Below, in pieces: positions 29,617 to 38,182 of a stretch of 64,000 nt of DNA (its first letter is position 1; each line of letters starts with the position of its first letter). The notes beneath the pieces were generated by a model, which saw only the letters and a list, made by a program, of their open reading frames with translations, was not told the origin of the DNA and ran no database searches. The position numbers were made by a program, and so were the translations under genes. The stretch is from ZLKRG44 sp964555705 (GTDB taxonomy: Bacteria > Planctomycetota > Phycisphaerae > Phycisphaerales > SM1A02): the NCBI GenBank assembly GCA_964555705.1, contig CAZKTN010000002.1:1-64000 (forward strand), written 5' to 3'.

Positions 29617-30963
29617 ATGCGCTCCCGCAACGGCCGAGGAGGCCCTGATGCGTTCAACCCGGTCCGTCACCAGTCGAGGGTGATGGAGTCGCTCGGGATC
29701 GCCCCGGACCCCTCGAGCCTGCACCACCAGATGCTCCAGAGGATGCTCGCGGCCGCGAACCTTGCGGGCATGCGCGAGTCGCACCAGATGATCCTTGCGC
29801 AGCCCAAGAACGAGATCATCGTCCGCTTCCCGGTGCTGATGGATGACGGCCACCACCGGATGTTCACCGGCTTCAGGGTGCAGCACAACGACGCGCTCGG
29901 CCCCTACAAGGGAGGCCTTCGATTCACGCCGCGTCTCTCGGTGGAGGAGCTCAAGGGACTCGCGATGATGATGACCATCAAGTGCGCGCTCCTGCGCCTG
30001 CCCTTCGGCGGCGCATGCGGAGGGGTCGACTGCGACCCGCGCGTGCTCTCGCGCGAGGAGGTCAAGCGCATCGTCCGGCGGTACTCGGTGGCGATCTCGC
30101 ACCAGCTCGGTCCCGACTACGACATCCCCGGCCCCGAGATGGGCACCGACGCCCAGATGATGGCGTGGTTCGTCGACACCGCCGCGCAGATGACGCCGGA
30201 CCGAGCGCGGCAGGGCATGTCGCCCGTGGTGACCGGCAAGCCTCCCGAGATCGGCGGCATCGTCGGGCGCTCCTCTGCGGTGGGCCAGGGATTCGTGCAC
30301 GCGGTGCGCGAGATGCTGCCGGACTTCGGGCTCTGCCTCGAGGGGCTCACGGTCTCCGTCGCAGGTTTCGGCCGCATCGGATCCCAGATCGCGAGGATGC
30401 TCGCTGCGGAGGGCGCAAGGATCGTCGCCGTGCACGAGAAGCGGGGCGGGTGCGCATCGGCCGAGGGCCTCGACCCTGCTGCGCTCGACGACCACATGCG
30501 CCAGCACGGCACCGTGGCAGGCATCTCGGGCAGCACTGCAGTCGACGAGGAGGCCTTCTACAGGACGCGGTCGGACCTGCTGGTGCTCGCCGCGCGCGAG
30601 CGCATGATCGACGCGCAGCGGGCGGAGTGGATCGCGTCGCCGATCGTCGCAGAGGCCGCGAACCTTCCGTGGACGCCCGAGGGCGACGACGTGATGCTGC
30701 GGCGCGGCATCGACGTGCTGCCTGCGGTCGTCTGCAACGCAGGAGCCGTCGCCGGCAGCTGGCTCGAGTGGACGCAGAACCGAACGTACATCCCCTGGAC
30801 CCCGGTGGAGTACGAGGAGCGTCTCGAGCAGCTCGTCGTGCTCGCCGTGCGCCGCATGAAGCTGGCGGCGATCCGCCACGAGTGCGACTGGCGGACGGCC
30901 GCGTACGCGTCTGCGCTCGAGCACCTCTCGCGCGTGTACGAGCTGCGCGGCATCTTCCCGTGA
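29617..30963 (+). CDS. Glu/Leu/Phe/Val dehydrogenase family protein lacking catalytic residues
   Basis: 448 residues with the full GDH architecture: substrate domain, then a Rossmann domain (VSVAGFGRIGSQIARML). Compared with Clostridium symbiosum GDH, Lys98 (PYKGG) and Lys122 (TIKCALL) match K89 and K113. But the catalytic Lys125 position is Cys134 (GGACGG for GGAKGG) and Asp165 is Glu174 (GPEMGT for APDxGT); the spacings 98/122/134/174 agree exactly with 89/113/125/165. Oxidative deamination is therefore doubtful: a pseudoenzyme or changed reaction. ATG 29617 is preferred because of AGGAAGGAAG at about 29599-29608; GTG 29611 overlaps the previous stop. Confidence 0.85.
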   Translation: MRSRNGRGGPDAFNPVRHQSRVMESLGIAPDPSSLHHQMLQRMLAAANLAGMRESHQMILAQPKNEIIVRFPVLMDDGHHRMFTGFRVQHNDALGPYKGGLRFTPRLSVEELKGLAMMMTIKCALLRLPFGGACGGVDCDPRVLSREEVKRIVRRYSVAISHQLGPDYDIPGPEMGTDAQMMAWFVDTAAQMTPDRARQGMSPVVTGKPPEIGGIVGRSSAVGQGFVHAVREMLPDFGLCLEGLTVSVAGFGRIGSQIARMLAAEGARIVAVHEKRGGCASAEGLDPAALDDHMRQHGTVAGISGSTAVDEEAFYRTRSDLLVLAARERMIDAQRAEWIASPIVAEAANLPWTPEGDDVMLRRGIDVLPAVVCNAGAVAGSWLEWTQNRTYIPWTPVEYEERLEQLVVLAVRRMKLAAIRHECDWRTAAYASALEHLSRVYELRGIFP

Positions 30964-31004
30964 ACGCCCGCGCAGGTCGCGCCTGCGCAGCCGGAGGACC
31001 CACT

Positions 31005-31424
31005 ATGCCCACCATCTTCACCCGGATCATCAGCGGCGAGATCCCGTGCCACCGGATCCATGCCGACGAGCATGTGTTCGCGTTCCTTGACATCGCGCCG
31101 CTGTCGCGTGGGCATGCGCTCGTGGTGCCGCGCGAGGAGTGCGCGATGCTGCACGAGCTCAGCGACGCCTCGGCTGCGGCGCTCGGGCGCGCACTGCCCC
31201 GCGTGGCACGTGCCGTGATGGCTGCCACGGGCGCGAGCCACTACAACATCCTCCAGAACAACGGGGCGCTTGCGCACCAGGCCGTGCCCCATGTGCACTT
31301 CCACGTCATCCCGCGCTTCCCTGACGGTTCCGGCCTCGGCATCAGGTGGGATGCGCGGTCGCTCGACGCCTCCGACGGCGCGGCGCTTGCGGCGCGAATC
31401 TCGGCGGCGATGGCTGAAGGCTGA
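31005..31424 (+). CDS. HIT family hydrolase
   Basis: 139 residues, a histidine triad nucleotide-binding protein of the HinT/Fhit type. FTRIISGEIPCHRI is at the start, DIAPLSRGHALVVP in the middle and HVHFHVIPR is the catalytic triad motif. It hydrolyses nucleoside phosphoramidates or dinucleoside polyphosphates. A good Shine-Dalgarno (GGAGGA, 30993-30998) precedes the start. It lies 41 nt after the GDH-like gene and before nadC, likely in one unit. Confidence 0.9.
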   Translation: MPTIFTRIISGEIPCHRIHADEHVFAFLDIAPLSRGHALVVPREECAMLHELSDASAAALGRALPRVARAVMAATGASHYNILQNNGALAHQAVPHVHFHVIPRFPDGSGLGIRWDARSLDASDGAALAARISAAMAEG

Positions 31425-31462
31425 ACTGCAGTGGATGGGCTGCGCCGCAGGAGCATGTGCAC

Positions 31463-32368
31463 ATGACCGATCCCACGCATGCTGATGCATTCTGGGATGA
31501 GCGCTGCGCGCTTGCGTGCGACCAGCTCGTGCGCGTCGCGCTTGCGGAGGACCTCGGCAGCGCAGGCGACATCACCACGCTTACGGTCGCGCAGGCGCGG
31601 GGCATCGAGTTCAGGTCGGATGCGCGCATCGTCGCCCGCGAGCCTGGCGTCCTATGCGGCATGCGTGCTGCGCAGGCGGTGTGCAGCCGGCTCGGCGCCG
31701 CGCTCGATCCATCGTGCAGGGACGGCGCGCAGGTCCGTGCGGGCGAGGCCACAGGCCGCGTGCACGGTCCCGCATCGTCCGTGCTCGCTGCCGAGCGCAC
31801 GCTCCTCAATATCGTGGGGCTGCTGTCCGGAACTGCCACGCTCACGCGGGCGTTCGCCGACCGCGTGCGCGGAACGCGTGCGGCAGTCATGGACACCCGA
31901 AAGACGGTGCCCGGGATGCGTGCGCTGCAGAAGTACGCGGTGCTGTGCGGAGGAGGCACGCCGCACAGGATGGGCCTCCACGACGCGTTTCTCGCGAAGG
32001 ACAATCACCTTGCTGGCCTCGACCCCGCCGGCATCGCGGCGCTGGTGCGCCAGTGCGGGGCGCCCGCACGTGCGCGGGGCGCCCTGTTCGTCGAGTGCGA
32101 GGTGGACTCGCTCGAGCAGCTTGATGCGCTGCTCGCGCTCGAGCCTGGCCTGCTTGACGTTGCGCTGCTCGACAACTTCCCCTGCGACGCGCTGCGCGAG
32201 GCAGTGGCGCGGCGCGACCGGTTCGCGCCGCAGCTGAAGCTCGAGGCAAGTGGGGGCATCTCGCTGGAGACGGTTGCCGATGTCGCGCGCACGGGCGTCG
32301 ACCGCATCTCCGTCGGCGCGCTGACGCACAGCGTGCGGTCCCTCGACTTCGGGCTCGACGCATCGTGA
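31463..32368 (+). CDS. nadC: Nicotinate-nucleotide pyrophosphorylase (quinolinate phosphoribosyltransferase)
   Basis: Joins quinolinate and PRPP to form nicotinate mononucleotide in de novo NAD synthesis. 301 residues. Family motifs: EDLGSAGDITT, ERTLLNIVGLLSGTATLT, DTRKTVPGMRALQKYAVLCG, HRMGLHDAFLAKDNH and the C-terminal LEASGGISLETV. ATG 31463 follows CAGGAGC by about 9 nt; GTG 31457 is an alternative. birA overlaps the stop. Confidence 0.93.
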   Translation: MTDPTHADAFWDERCALACDQLVRVALAEDLGSAGDITTLTVAQARGIEFRSDARIVAREPGVLCGMRAAQAVCSRLGAALDPSCRDGAQVRAGEATGRVHGPASSVLAAERTLLNIVGLLSGTATLTRAFADRVRGTRAAVMDTRKTVPGMRALQKYAVLCGGGTPHRMGLHDAFLAKDNHLAGLDPAGIAALVRQCGAPARARGALFVECEVDSLEQLDALLALEPGLLDVALLDNFPCDALREAVARRDRFAPQLKLEASGGISLETVADVARTGVDRISVGALTHSVRSLDFGLDAS

Positions 32369-33147
32369 GCAGGCCGCAGGTTCCCATCGAGTCGTGGCCT
32401 GACCGGCTCGAGGCTGCGGTCGCGCCCTGCGCGGCCCTCAGCACCGTCGTGGTGCTGCGCGAGACCGCGTCCACGCAGGACCATGCGCGCGGATGCCCTC
32501 CGGGCACCGTCGTCATCGCATGGCGCCAGACCCGCGGCAGGGGCCGGCTCGGACGCGCGTGGGCCGACACGGGCACCGATGGCCTTGCGATCAGCATCAA
32601 CCTGCCGCCCGGCATCTCGGACAGGCTTGCGGGATGCGCCGCTGTCGCCGCATGCGAGGCGGTCGAGCAGTCGGCGCTCGAGTCGGGCGGCGGCATCCCA
32701 TCGGTGCGCATCAAGTGGCCCAACGACCTCTGGATCGACCGACGCAAGCTCGGCGGCATCCTGATCGAGCAGGATGGCGCGCGCGCCACCGTGGGCATCG
32801 GCATCAACGTGTCGCAGCGCTCCTTCCCCGAGTCGATCGTGCAGACCGCCACCAGCCTCGCGATGCACGGATTCGCCGTGGACAGGCTCGATCTTGCGTG
32901 CCACCTTGTCCAGCGCCTTGACGGGTGGATCGCGAGCGGCACCGACCGCCTCGCGCAGGAGTACATGGCGCGAGATGCGCTGGCCGGTTCGCGCTGCAGC
33001 CTCTCGACGCCGGACGGCGTGGTGGAGGGAGTGGTGCTTCGCTGCGATCCCATCGAGGGCATGCGCATCCGCACGAGCTCGGGCGACCGCACGCTGCCTG
33101 CCGCAAGCACAAGCGTCCTCGCGTCACTGGACCGCGCATCCGCCTGA
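32365..33147 (+). CDS. birA: Biotin--[acetyl-CoA-carboxylase] ligase, monofunctional
   Basis: 260 residues. Activates biotin and attaches it to the carboxyl carrier protein. RGRGRLGRAWADTG (biotinoyl-AMP loop), IKWPNDLWI and KLGGILIEQ are all present, and the C-terminal SH3-like domain is intact. The N-terminal DNA-binding HTH of E. coli BirA is missing, so it is not a repressor. GTG start overlaps the nadC stop as GTGA. Confidence 0.9.
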   Translation: MSRPQVPIESWPDRLEAAVAPCAALSTVVVLRETASTQDHARGCPPGTVVIAWRQTRGRGRLGRAWADTGTDGLAISINLPPGISDRLAGCAAVAACEAVEQSALESGGGIPSVRIKWPNDLWIDRRKLGGILIEQDGARATVGIGINVSQRSFPESIVQTATSLAMHGFAVDRLDLACHLVQRLDGWIASGTDRLAQEYMARDALAGSRCSLSTPDGVVEGVVLRCDPIEGMRIRTSSGDRTLPAASTSVLASLDRASA

Positions 33148-33174
33148 TCGCGCTGCGGCACGGTGACGCCTCGG

Positions 33175-33195
33175 GCCGCTCGCCGTCGAGGCGGC
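33175..33195 (+). terminator. Possible terminator hairpin after birA
   Basis: GCCGCTCG / CGAGGCGGC can pair over eight positions with one bulge around a CCGT loop, 27 nt after the birA stop. There is no T-run, so termination is only a guess. Confidence 0.3.
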
Positions 33196-33229
33196 ATGTC
33201 TGACGCATGATCTGGGGGTCCCGGTCTGA

Positions 33230-33235
33230 TATGGT
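33230..33235 (+). promoter_or_regulatory. TATGGT -10-like element
   Basis: TATGGT ends 7 nt before ATG 33243 and includes the ATG at 33231, favouring the later start for the secreted protein. Confidence 0.35.
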
Positions 33236-33242
33236 GGTGGCG

Positions 33243-34301
33243 ATGCGGCAGCTTGGGTGGACAATCATGGCGATGGCGCTGGCCGCTTCGTGGCCGCATG
33301 CGTCGATGGGCCAGGGTGATCCCCCGATGCCAGGTCAGGCCACTGCGGACCGGATCATGAGGCGTGGCGGCAGTCCGCCTGGTTCAGTGCCGCAGGAGAC
33401 GGCCTCGGGCGCGCGGGCTGCACCCGGCGCCGCAACGGCGGCTCGAGGCGGCGATCCGGCGCCGCGCGGTCCGGGCAATTCGCGCGATGTGCCGATGCCG
33501 GCATCCGGCCAGGACACCACAGTGATGCAGCCGGTCGAGCCGGGTGTGGCGGACCGTGGCGCGCTCTCCGAGAGCCTTCGCGAGATGCCGATCACGCTGC
33601 GCGTGCCTGGTGCGTTCGAGAACGTGTATCCGGTGCCTGGCAGGCCAGGTCTCTTCTTCCGGGCGCAAGGCGCCCTCTACATGGTCTTCGATGAGGCGAC
33701 GTACCGCTTCTACAAGGGCACCAACTACGTGACGATCCCGCCGGGCGCGGTGTTCTACGTGGGTCGGCCTGACTGGAGCACCATTCCGACGCCATGGTTC
33801 CGAGGTGCGGATGCGGGTGACCAGGGCGAGCAGGGTGCGCAGCCGCGCGTCGCGCAAGGTGCCGCCCCGCTCCAGGCGCAGGTCGACTCCGAGGTGGATC
33901 CCTCCGGCCAGAGCCCGATCCGCCTCCGCGCAGAGCATCGCGTTGACGTGCGACGTGCGGACATTGGCGGCGAGCTCGGCCGGGTGCCGGGGCACCGCGC
34001 AGGTTTCGGCGCAGGCTCCGCCGCGCCGGACCCCATCGATCCTGCGCAGGCCGCACTCGCGATGCGTTCAGTCGAGGAGCGTGAGCGGGATGCCGCTGCG
34101 CCGAGTGCCCCCGACGCCGCTGCGGTCGCTGGAGTGCTTCCCTCGGGCATCGCACGCGACCTGATCGTGGTGGACAGGGGCGGTGAGGTCAGCCCCCGCA
34201 TCGTCAGCGACAGCGCGTACCGCCGCGAGCGGATCGCGGCGCTCATGAGGTCCGCCGCAAGCCAGGCGCGCGCGAGCGCGTCATCGCAGGCCCGGCAATG
34301 A
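33243..34301 (+). CDS. Secreted protein of unknown function, first gene of a ParA cassette
   Basis: 352 residues. Signal peptide residues 1-24 (MRQLGWTIMAMALAASW, cleavage near SMGQG). A Pro/Gly/Ala-rich linker (25-105) follows, then a compact Tyr/Phe-rich block at about 115-180 (ENVYPVPGRPGLFFRAQGAL, then FYKGTNYVTIPPGAVFYVG). A long polar region ends in VSDSAYRRERIAALMRSA. No family recognised. The stop overlaps the next start as ATGA. ATG 33231 and 33207 are alternative in-frame starts. Confidence 0.6.
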   Translation: MRQLGWTIMAMALAASWPHASMGQGDPPMPGQATADRIMRRGGSPPGSVPQETASGARAAPGAATAARGGDPAPRGPGNSRDVPMPASGQDTTVMQPVEPGVADRGALSESLREMPITLRVPGAFENVYPVPGRPGLFFRAQGALYMVFDEATYRFYKGTNYVTIPPGAVFYVGRPDWSTIPTPWFRGADAGDQGEQGAQPRVAQGAAPLQAQVDSEVDPSGQSPIRLRAEHRVDVRRADIGGELGRVPGHRAGFGAGSAAPDPIDPAQAALAMRSVEERERDAAAPSAPDAAAVAGVLPSGIARDLIVVDRGGEVSPRIVSDSAYRRERIAALMRSAASQARASASSQARQ

Positions 34302-36124
34302 TCGTCATCGGGGCAGGAGCCGAGCGCATCGGCGTGCATGTGCGCGCTGTGGCATGCGCTGCTGGCGCTGCGCTGGTTGCGCTCGCGGCGACGTGGGCGA
34401 GCGCGAACGATGCGCATGCCAGCCAGCAGGCCGGGCTTGGCCTGGCTCCACGCAGGACCGATGCGCAGGATCCGCTCTCGTCGCTGCCGCCCGAGCAGGT
34501 CTTCGCGACCACCGAGGTGCAGCCGATCGCCGTCCGTGGCGGCGTGATGCTGCTGCCGATGGCGCGCCGCGATCCCTCGCAGCCGTGGCCAGCCACCATG
34601 CAGCTCACGCTCGGCGACGGGCGCACGATGCGCGGCACCACGGCCGTCGTCCGTCCGCGCGCGCGTGCCTCAGCCACGCACTGGACGACCCCTTTCGTGA
34701 GCATGGGCGCAGATCCTGCGGCGCAGGCCACGGCAGTCGAGGACGTCGTGCTACTGGTGCCGCTTCCTCCCGATGGCGATGACCACATCAGCCTTGGTTC
34801 GCAGCGGATCGATCCCGACTGGCTCGATCCACTGGCTGGCACGCAGGCGCACGAGCCTGTCGCGCCCGCGGAGGGTGAGCCGCACCTGCCGGACCTCGAT
34901 GCGCCTAGCGAGCACTTCCGCTGGCACCTTCTTGCGGCGCGCGTCGGCGAGCCGGTGCCCGAGCCTCGTGGAGGCGAGTGCGACGCGCTGTACGCGCGGC
35001 ACCTCGCGTCGCTCTGGAGCGGCGCACTCGAGCGTCTGCGCCAGGCTGACCCGGACGCAGCACGCGATGCGCTTGCCGACCTCACGGGCCGTGCATGCAT
35101 TCCCGATGGCGGGTGCATCGCCGCGTGGGCCACTGACCTCCGCGAGCTGAATGCGCTGCTCGAGGCGCTGCTTGACCCCTCCGCCGACGGCATCGACATC
35201 GTGGACGCCGCACGGCGCTGGAGGGAGTCGCGCCCCTGCGTGGTGGCGTGGGTCGAGGGCGAGGATGAAGATGGCGTGCAGCTTCGCATCGCCAATCCGA
35301 GGCCAGTGACGGTGGACGTCGCGCTGCGGTGGCCTGACCGCAAGGACGAGTCGTTGCGCGTCACGCTCGAGCCAGAGACTGTGCACGCCGTTCGCCTGCA
35401 GCGTGACATGGTCGAGACGCAGGAGCTGCCGGAGGACGTGGTCCGCGCGCTAGAGGAGCAGGACCTCGGCCATCTTGCGCCGCCGCAGGTCGATCCTGGC
35501 CGCGAGGCGGTGCGGCGCGCGGTGGAGCGCAGCGCACGTGCGATCCCAAGCGTCATGCTCGAGTCAGGCGAGTGGTCGATGACCGTGCCGATCGGGAGCG
35601 GGCGCGTGGCCGCACGGCCTCCTGCGCTCGCGCTCGGCACGTTCCTCCCGCGCGCGAGCCTCGCGGAGATCCGTGCAGGCACCGTGCGCACGGCGCCTCG
35701 CGAGTCGGCCACGACGGCGCAGCTGCGGCGCAGGCCGTCGGGCTGGGAGCTGCTGGTGGACTGCGAGCGCGACGGGGAGCCGTCCCCGTCGGATGTCGTG
35801 ACCGTCGTGATCGATGCAGGATGGCGTCACGAGCTGCAGTTCGGCGAGTCCGGCGCCGTTGGCGAGGCCGATGGCGCCGTGGTGCGCGTGGCGTCGGGTC
35901 CGCGCCGCTGGCGCGCACGCGTCTCGCTTCCTCGCGAGTGGATCCGCGCGCCAAGGGGGACGCTGTCGATCGAGCGGCAGCTTCCGGACGGGCAGGTGGT
36001 GAGCGCAGGAATCGCGCCACCTGCCTGGAGCCCCGAGGCGCGCCCGCTCCCAATCGCATTCGATGCGTGGTCCGCTGCACCTGCACCTGCCGGAGTGCCC
36101 GCCACGGCTACACTCGAACCATGA
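34298..36124 (+). CDS. Secreted protein of unknown function, second gene of a ParA cassette
   Basis: 608 residues. N-terminal signal (VRAVACAAGAALVALAATWASA). The middle (about 195-300) is helical, with cysteines in GRACIPDGGC; the C-terminal part is beta-rich (WSMTVPIGSGRVAARPPALA, WELLVDCERDG). The fold cannot be named. The start overlaps the previous gene by ATGA and the end overlaps parA by ATGA. The frame uses codons like its neighbours. It may be an envelope component that works with the ParA ATPase. Confidence 0.6.
   Translation: MIVIGAGAERIGVHVRAVACAAGAALVALAATWASANDAHASQQAGLGLAPRRTDAQDPLSSLPPEQVFATTEVQPIAVRGGVMLLPMARRDPSQPWPATMQLTLGDGRTMRGTTAVVRPRARASATHWTTPFVSMGADPAAQATAVEDVVLLVPLPPDGDDHISLGSQRIDPDWLDPLAGTQAHEPVAPAEGEPHLPDLDAPSEHFRWHLLAARVGEPVPEPRGGECDALYARHLASLWSGALERLRQADPDAARDALADLTGRACIPDGGCIAAWATDLRELNALLEALLDPSADGIDIVDAARRWRESRPCVVAWVEGEDEDGVQLRIANPRPVTVDVALRWPDRKDESLRVTLEPETVHAVRLQRDMVETQELPEDVVRALEEQDLGHLAPPQVDPGREAVRRAVERSARAIPSVMLESGEWSMTVPIGSGRVAARPPALALGTFLPRASLAEIRAGTVRTAPRESATTAQLRRRPSGWELLVDCERDGEPSPSDVVTVVIDAGWRHELQFGESGAVGEADGAVVRVASGPRRWRARVSLPREWIRAPRGTLSIERQLPDGQVVSAGIAPPAWSPEARPLPIAFDAWSAAPAPAGVPATATLEP
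36109..36114 (+). promoter_or_regulatory. TACACT -10-like element before parA
   Basis: TACACT ends 6 nt before ATG 36121, inside the end of the upstream gene. parA may have its own leaderless transcript as well as read-through. Confidence 0.35.
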
Positions 36125-37062
36125 CGTTTTCCGCGCAGGGACCGCGCATCGTGGCCCTCCTCAACCAGAAGGGCGGGGTGGGCAAAACGACGTCGACGGC
36201 CAATCTTGGTGCCGCATTTGTGGTGGAGGGGCTCCGCACACTGGTCGTGGACCTCGACCCGCAGTCGAACCTCTCGCTCCACTTCGGCCACGAGCAGGAG
36301 ATGGACCAGCGCAGCGTGCGCGACCTCTTCGTCGACGATTCCGTCGCCGCATCCGACTGCATTCGCTCCGCGCGCGAGCGGCTCGACTTCATCCCGAGCG
36401 ACACCGAGCTCGCGCTCGTCGAGGGCGAGCTTGCGCTGAGGCCAGGGATGCAGCGCATCCTCGCCGACAGGCTCGCGCCGGTGCTTGGCAACTACGACGT
36501 GGTGCTGCTCGACTGCCCGCCAAGCCTCGGCGTGCTCAGCGTGAACGCGCTCACGATGGCGCATGAGGTGATTGTCCCGATGCAGGCGCAGTACCTCGCG
36601 CTGCGCGGACTCGAGAAGCTGCTCGAGACGGTGCTGCTGGTGGAGCGCTCGCTCAATCCGGGCATCACCGTGGGCGGAGTGCTGCTCTGCATGCACGAGT
36701 CGCAGTCGAGCCATGGCCGCGCCGTCGTCGAGGAGATCGACAGGTACTTCGAGCGCCACCGCGGCGACGATGTGCCGTGGCGCGGTGCGCATGTGCTGAA
36801 GCCGCCGGTGCGCCGGAACATCAAGCTTGCCGAGGCGCCGAGCTTCGGCCAGACGATCTTCGACTACTCGCCCAAGTGCGCTGGTGCGGCTGACTACCTC
36901 GCGCTTGCCCGCGGGATGCTCGCGCGGTGGCAGGGCACCAAGTCGCCGGCGCATGACGTCGCCGCGGCCGACCGCGCAGCGGCATCGCCGCGCGCAGTTG
37001 CGCCGTCACCGGCCTCGGCACCTCCGCCGCAGGCCCAGGTGGCTGCGCCCGCGAGCGCCTGA
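36121..37062 (+). CDS. ParA/Soj family ATPase
   Basis: 313 residues. Deviant Walker A NQKGGVGKTTSTANL, DLDPQSNLS and the Walker B VVLLDCPPSLGVLSVNAL identify a ParA-type dimerising ATPase that positions cargo on the nucleoid or membrane. The last 45 residues are Ala/Pro-rich and probably disordered. There is no ParB, no parS-like repeat and no replication gene next to it. Instead it is translationally coupled to two secreted proteins (ATGA overlap) and followed 1 nt later by the VanZ-domain gene. Orphan ParAs of this kind position protein complexes rather than chromosomes. Confidence 0.88.
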   Translation: MTFSAQGPRIVALLNQKGGVGKTTSTANLGAAFVVEGLRTLVVDLDPQSNLSLHFGHEQEMDQRSVRDLFVDDSVAASDCIRSARERLDFIPSDTELALVEGELALRPGMQRILADRLAPVLGNYDVVLLDCPPSLGVLSVNALTMAHEVIVPMQAQYLALRGLEKLLETVLLVERSLNPGITVGGVLLCMHESQSSHGRAVVEEIDRYFERHRGDDVPWRGAHVLKPPVRRNIKLAEAPSFGQTIFDYSPKCAGAADYLALARGMLARWQGTKSPAHDVAAADRAAASPRAVAPSPASAPPPQAQVAAPASA

Positions 37063-37063
37063 G

Positions 37064-38170
37064 ATGGCGGGTCGCCGGGCCCTGTGGTCCATGCGGGCGT
37101 TCGCGCTCGCGGCGTTCGCCGGCGCGTTCGTCGCCACGCACTGGCCAGCGCTGGAGCTCACGCCCGGCATGCCGGGGGACAAGCTCCTGCATGCGCTGAC
37201 CTTCGCGGCGCTCACGTTGCTGCTGTGGCGTGCGCGCGTGATCACGCGCATCGGATGGCTGGTGCTCGCGATGCTGCTCTATGCGGGCTTCGATGAGCTG
37301 ACTCAGGCCATCCCATGGATCCGCCGGTACGCGTCACTTGCCGACTTCATCGCGGATGCGATCGGCATCTCGATCGCGGCGATGGCGATCGCGACCGTGC
37401 CCCGTCCGGTCGGCCAGCTCGGGCGCATGCACCGGGCACTGACCGACGCTGCCGACGCGATGCTGCTCGACCGGCCAGCGAACTGGATGGCAATCGGATC
37501 CGCCGCAGCGCTCGGCGCGCTCATCGGCGGGCCGCTGTGCGCGACGCTTGCGCGCGTCGCGCTGCTGGACCGCGCGCCGGGCCAGTCGCTCTTCCTCGGT
37601 GCGGTCGTCTTTGCGGCCGCAGGCGCGCACATGGCATGGCTCATGGGGCTTCGCCACTGGATGCGGCGGATCCGCCGGGAACGGCTGTGCCTGCGTTGCG
37701 GCGCGGCGCAGCATCCCCGCGAGGGCGAGACCTGCGGGACGTGCGCACGCTGTGGGGCGAGCTGGAATGTGCAGCAGTGGATCGAGCCCGCGGACGCATA
37801 CTCGGCGCGCCGTCCCATCCCATGGGGCCGCGTCGCGCTCGTTGCCGCTGCGGCGGTGGCGGTCACTGCGCTCGTGGCGTGGCCGCTGCTTGCGGCCGCA
37901 CGCTGGGTCGATGTCGGTGCAGTGTCCGGTCGCCGCGCCGACGTGAGCCGCGGCTTGACCGCCATCATGATCTACCTCATCGGGCTGATGCCCATCATGG
38001 CCGTCGCGCGGTATGCGCGGCAGGAGTGGATGCGGACGATCGGCTCCGGCGACCGCTCGTGCGTGGCGTGCGGCCATGACCTCACCCGCACCGCAGCCTC
38101 CGACGGGTGCGGCCGCTGCCCTGAGTGCGGTTGCGCGTTCGCCCGTCCTGGCGATTCCGTCCGGCCCTAG
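37064..38170 (+). CDS. VanZ-like membrane protein with two zinc ribbons
   Basis: 368 residues. The N-terminal VanZ-like region (about 15-110) has DKLLHALTFAALTLLLWRAR and FDELTQAIPWIRRYASLADF, with four membrane segments. Two more membrane segments precede a cytoplasmic CxxC/CxxC ribbon (CLRCGAA, CGTCARCG). Two more follow, before a second ribbon of planctomycete style (CVACGHDLTRTA, then CPECG). VanZ domains are linked to glycopeptide resistance only by name; the function here is unknown. It starts 1 nt after parA. Confidence 0.75.
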   Translation: MAGRRALWSMRAFALAAFAGAFVATHWPALELTPGMPGDKLLHALTFAALTLLLWRARVITRIGWLVLAMLLYAGFDELTQAIPWIRRYASLADFIADAIGISIAAMAIATVPRPVGQLGRMHRALTDAADAMLLDRPANWMAIGSAAALGALIGGPLCATLARVALLDRAPGQSLFLGAVVFAAAGAHMAWLMGLRHWMRRIRRERLCLRCGAAQHPREGETCGTCARCGASWNVQQWIEPADAYSARRPIPWGRVALVAAAAVAVTALVAWPLLAAARWVDVGAVSGRRADVSRGLTAIMIYLIGLMPIMAVARYARQEWMRTIGSGDRSCVACGHDLTRTAASDGCGRCPECGCAFARPGDSVRP

Positions 38171-38173
38171 CAT
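38168..38173 (+). promoter_or_regulatory. TAGCAT -10-like element
   Basis: TAGCAT ends 9 nt before ATG 38183. It overlaps the stop codon of the VanZ gene. Confidence 0.35.
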
Positions 38174-38182
38174 CTGCCGCCC

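Noticed and set aside
36121..37062. Chromosome partition locus or replication origin at the ParA gene
   Set aside because: No ParB, no parS-like palindromes, no DnaA boxes or origin genes nearby.
37064..38170. Glycopeptide (teicoplanin) resistance gene from the VanZ domain
   Set aside because: VanZ-like domains are common in unrelated membrane proteins; no other van genes are present.
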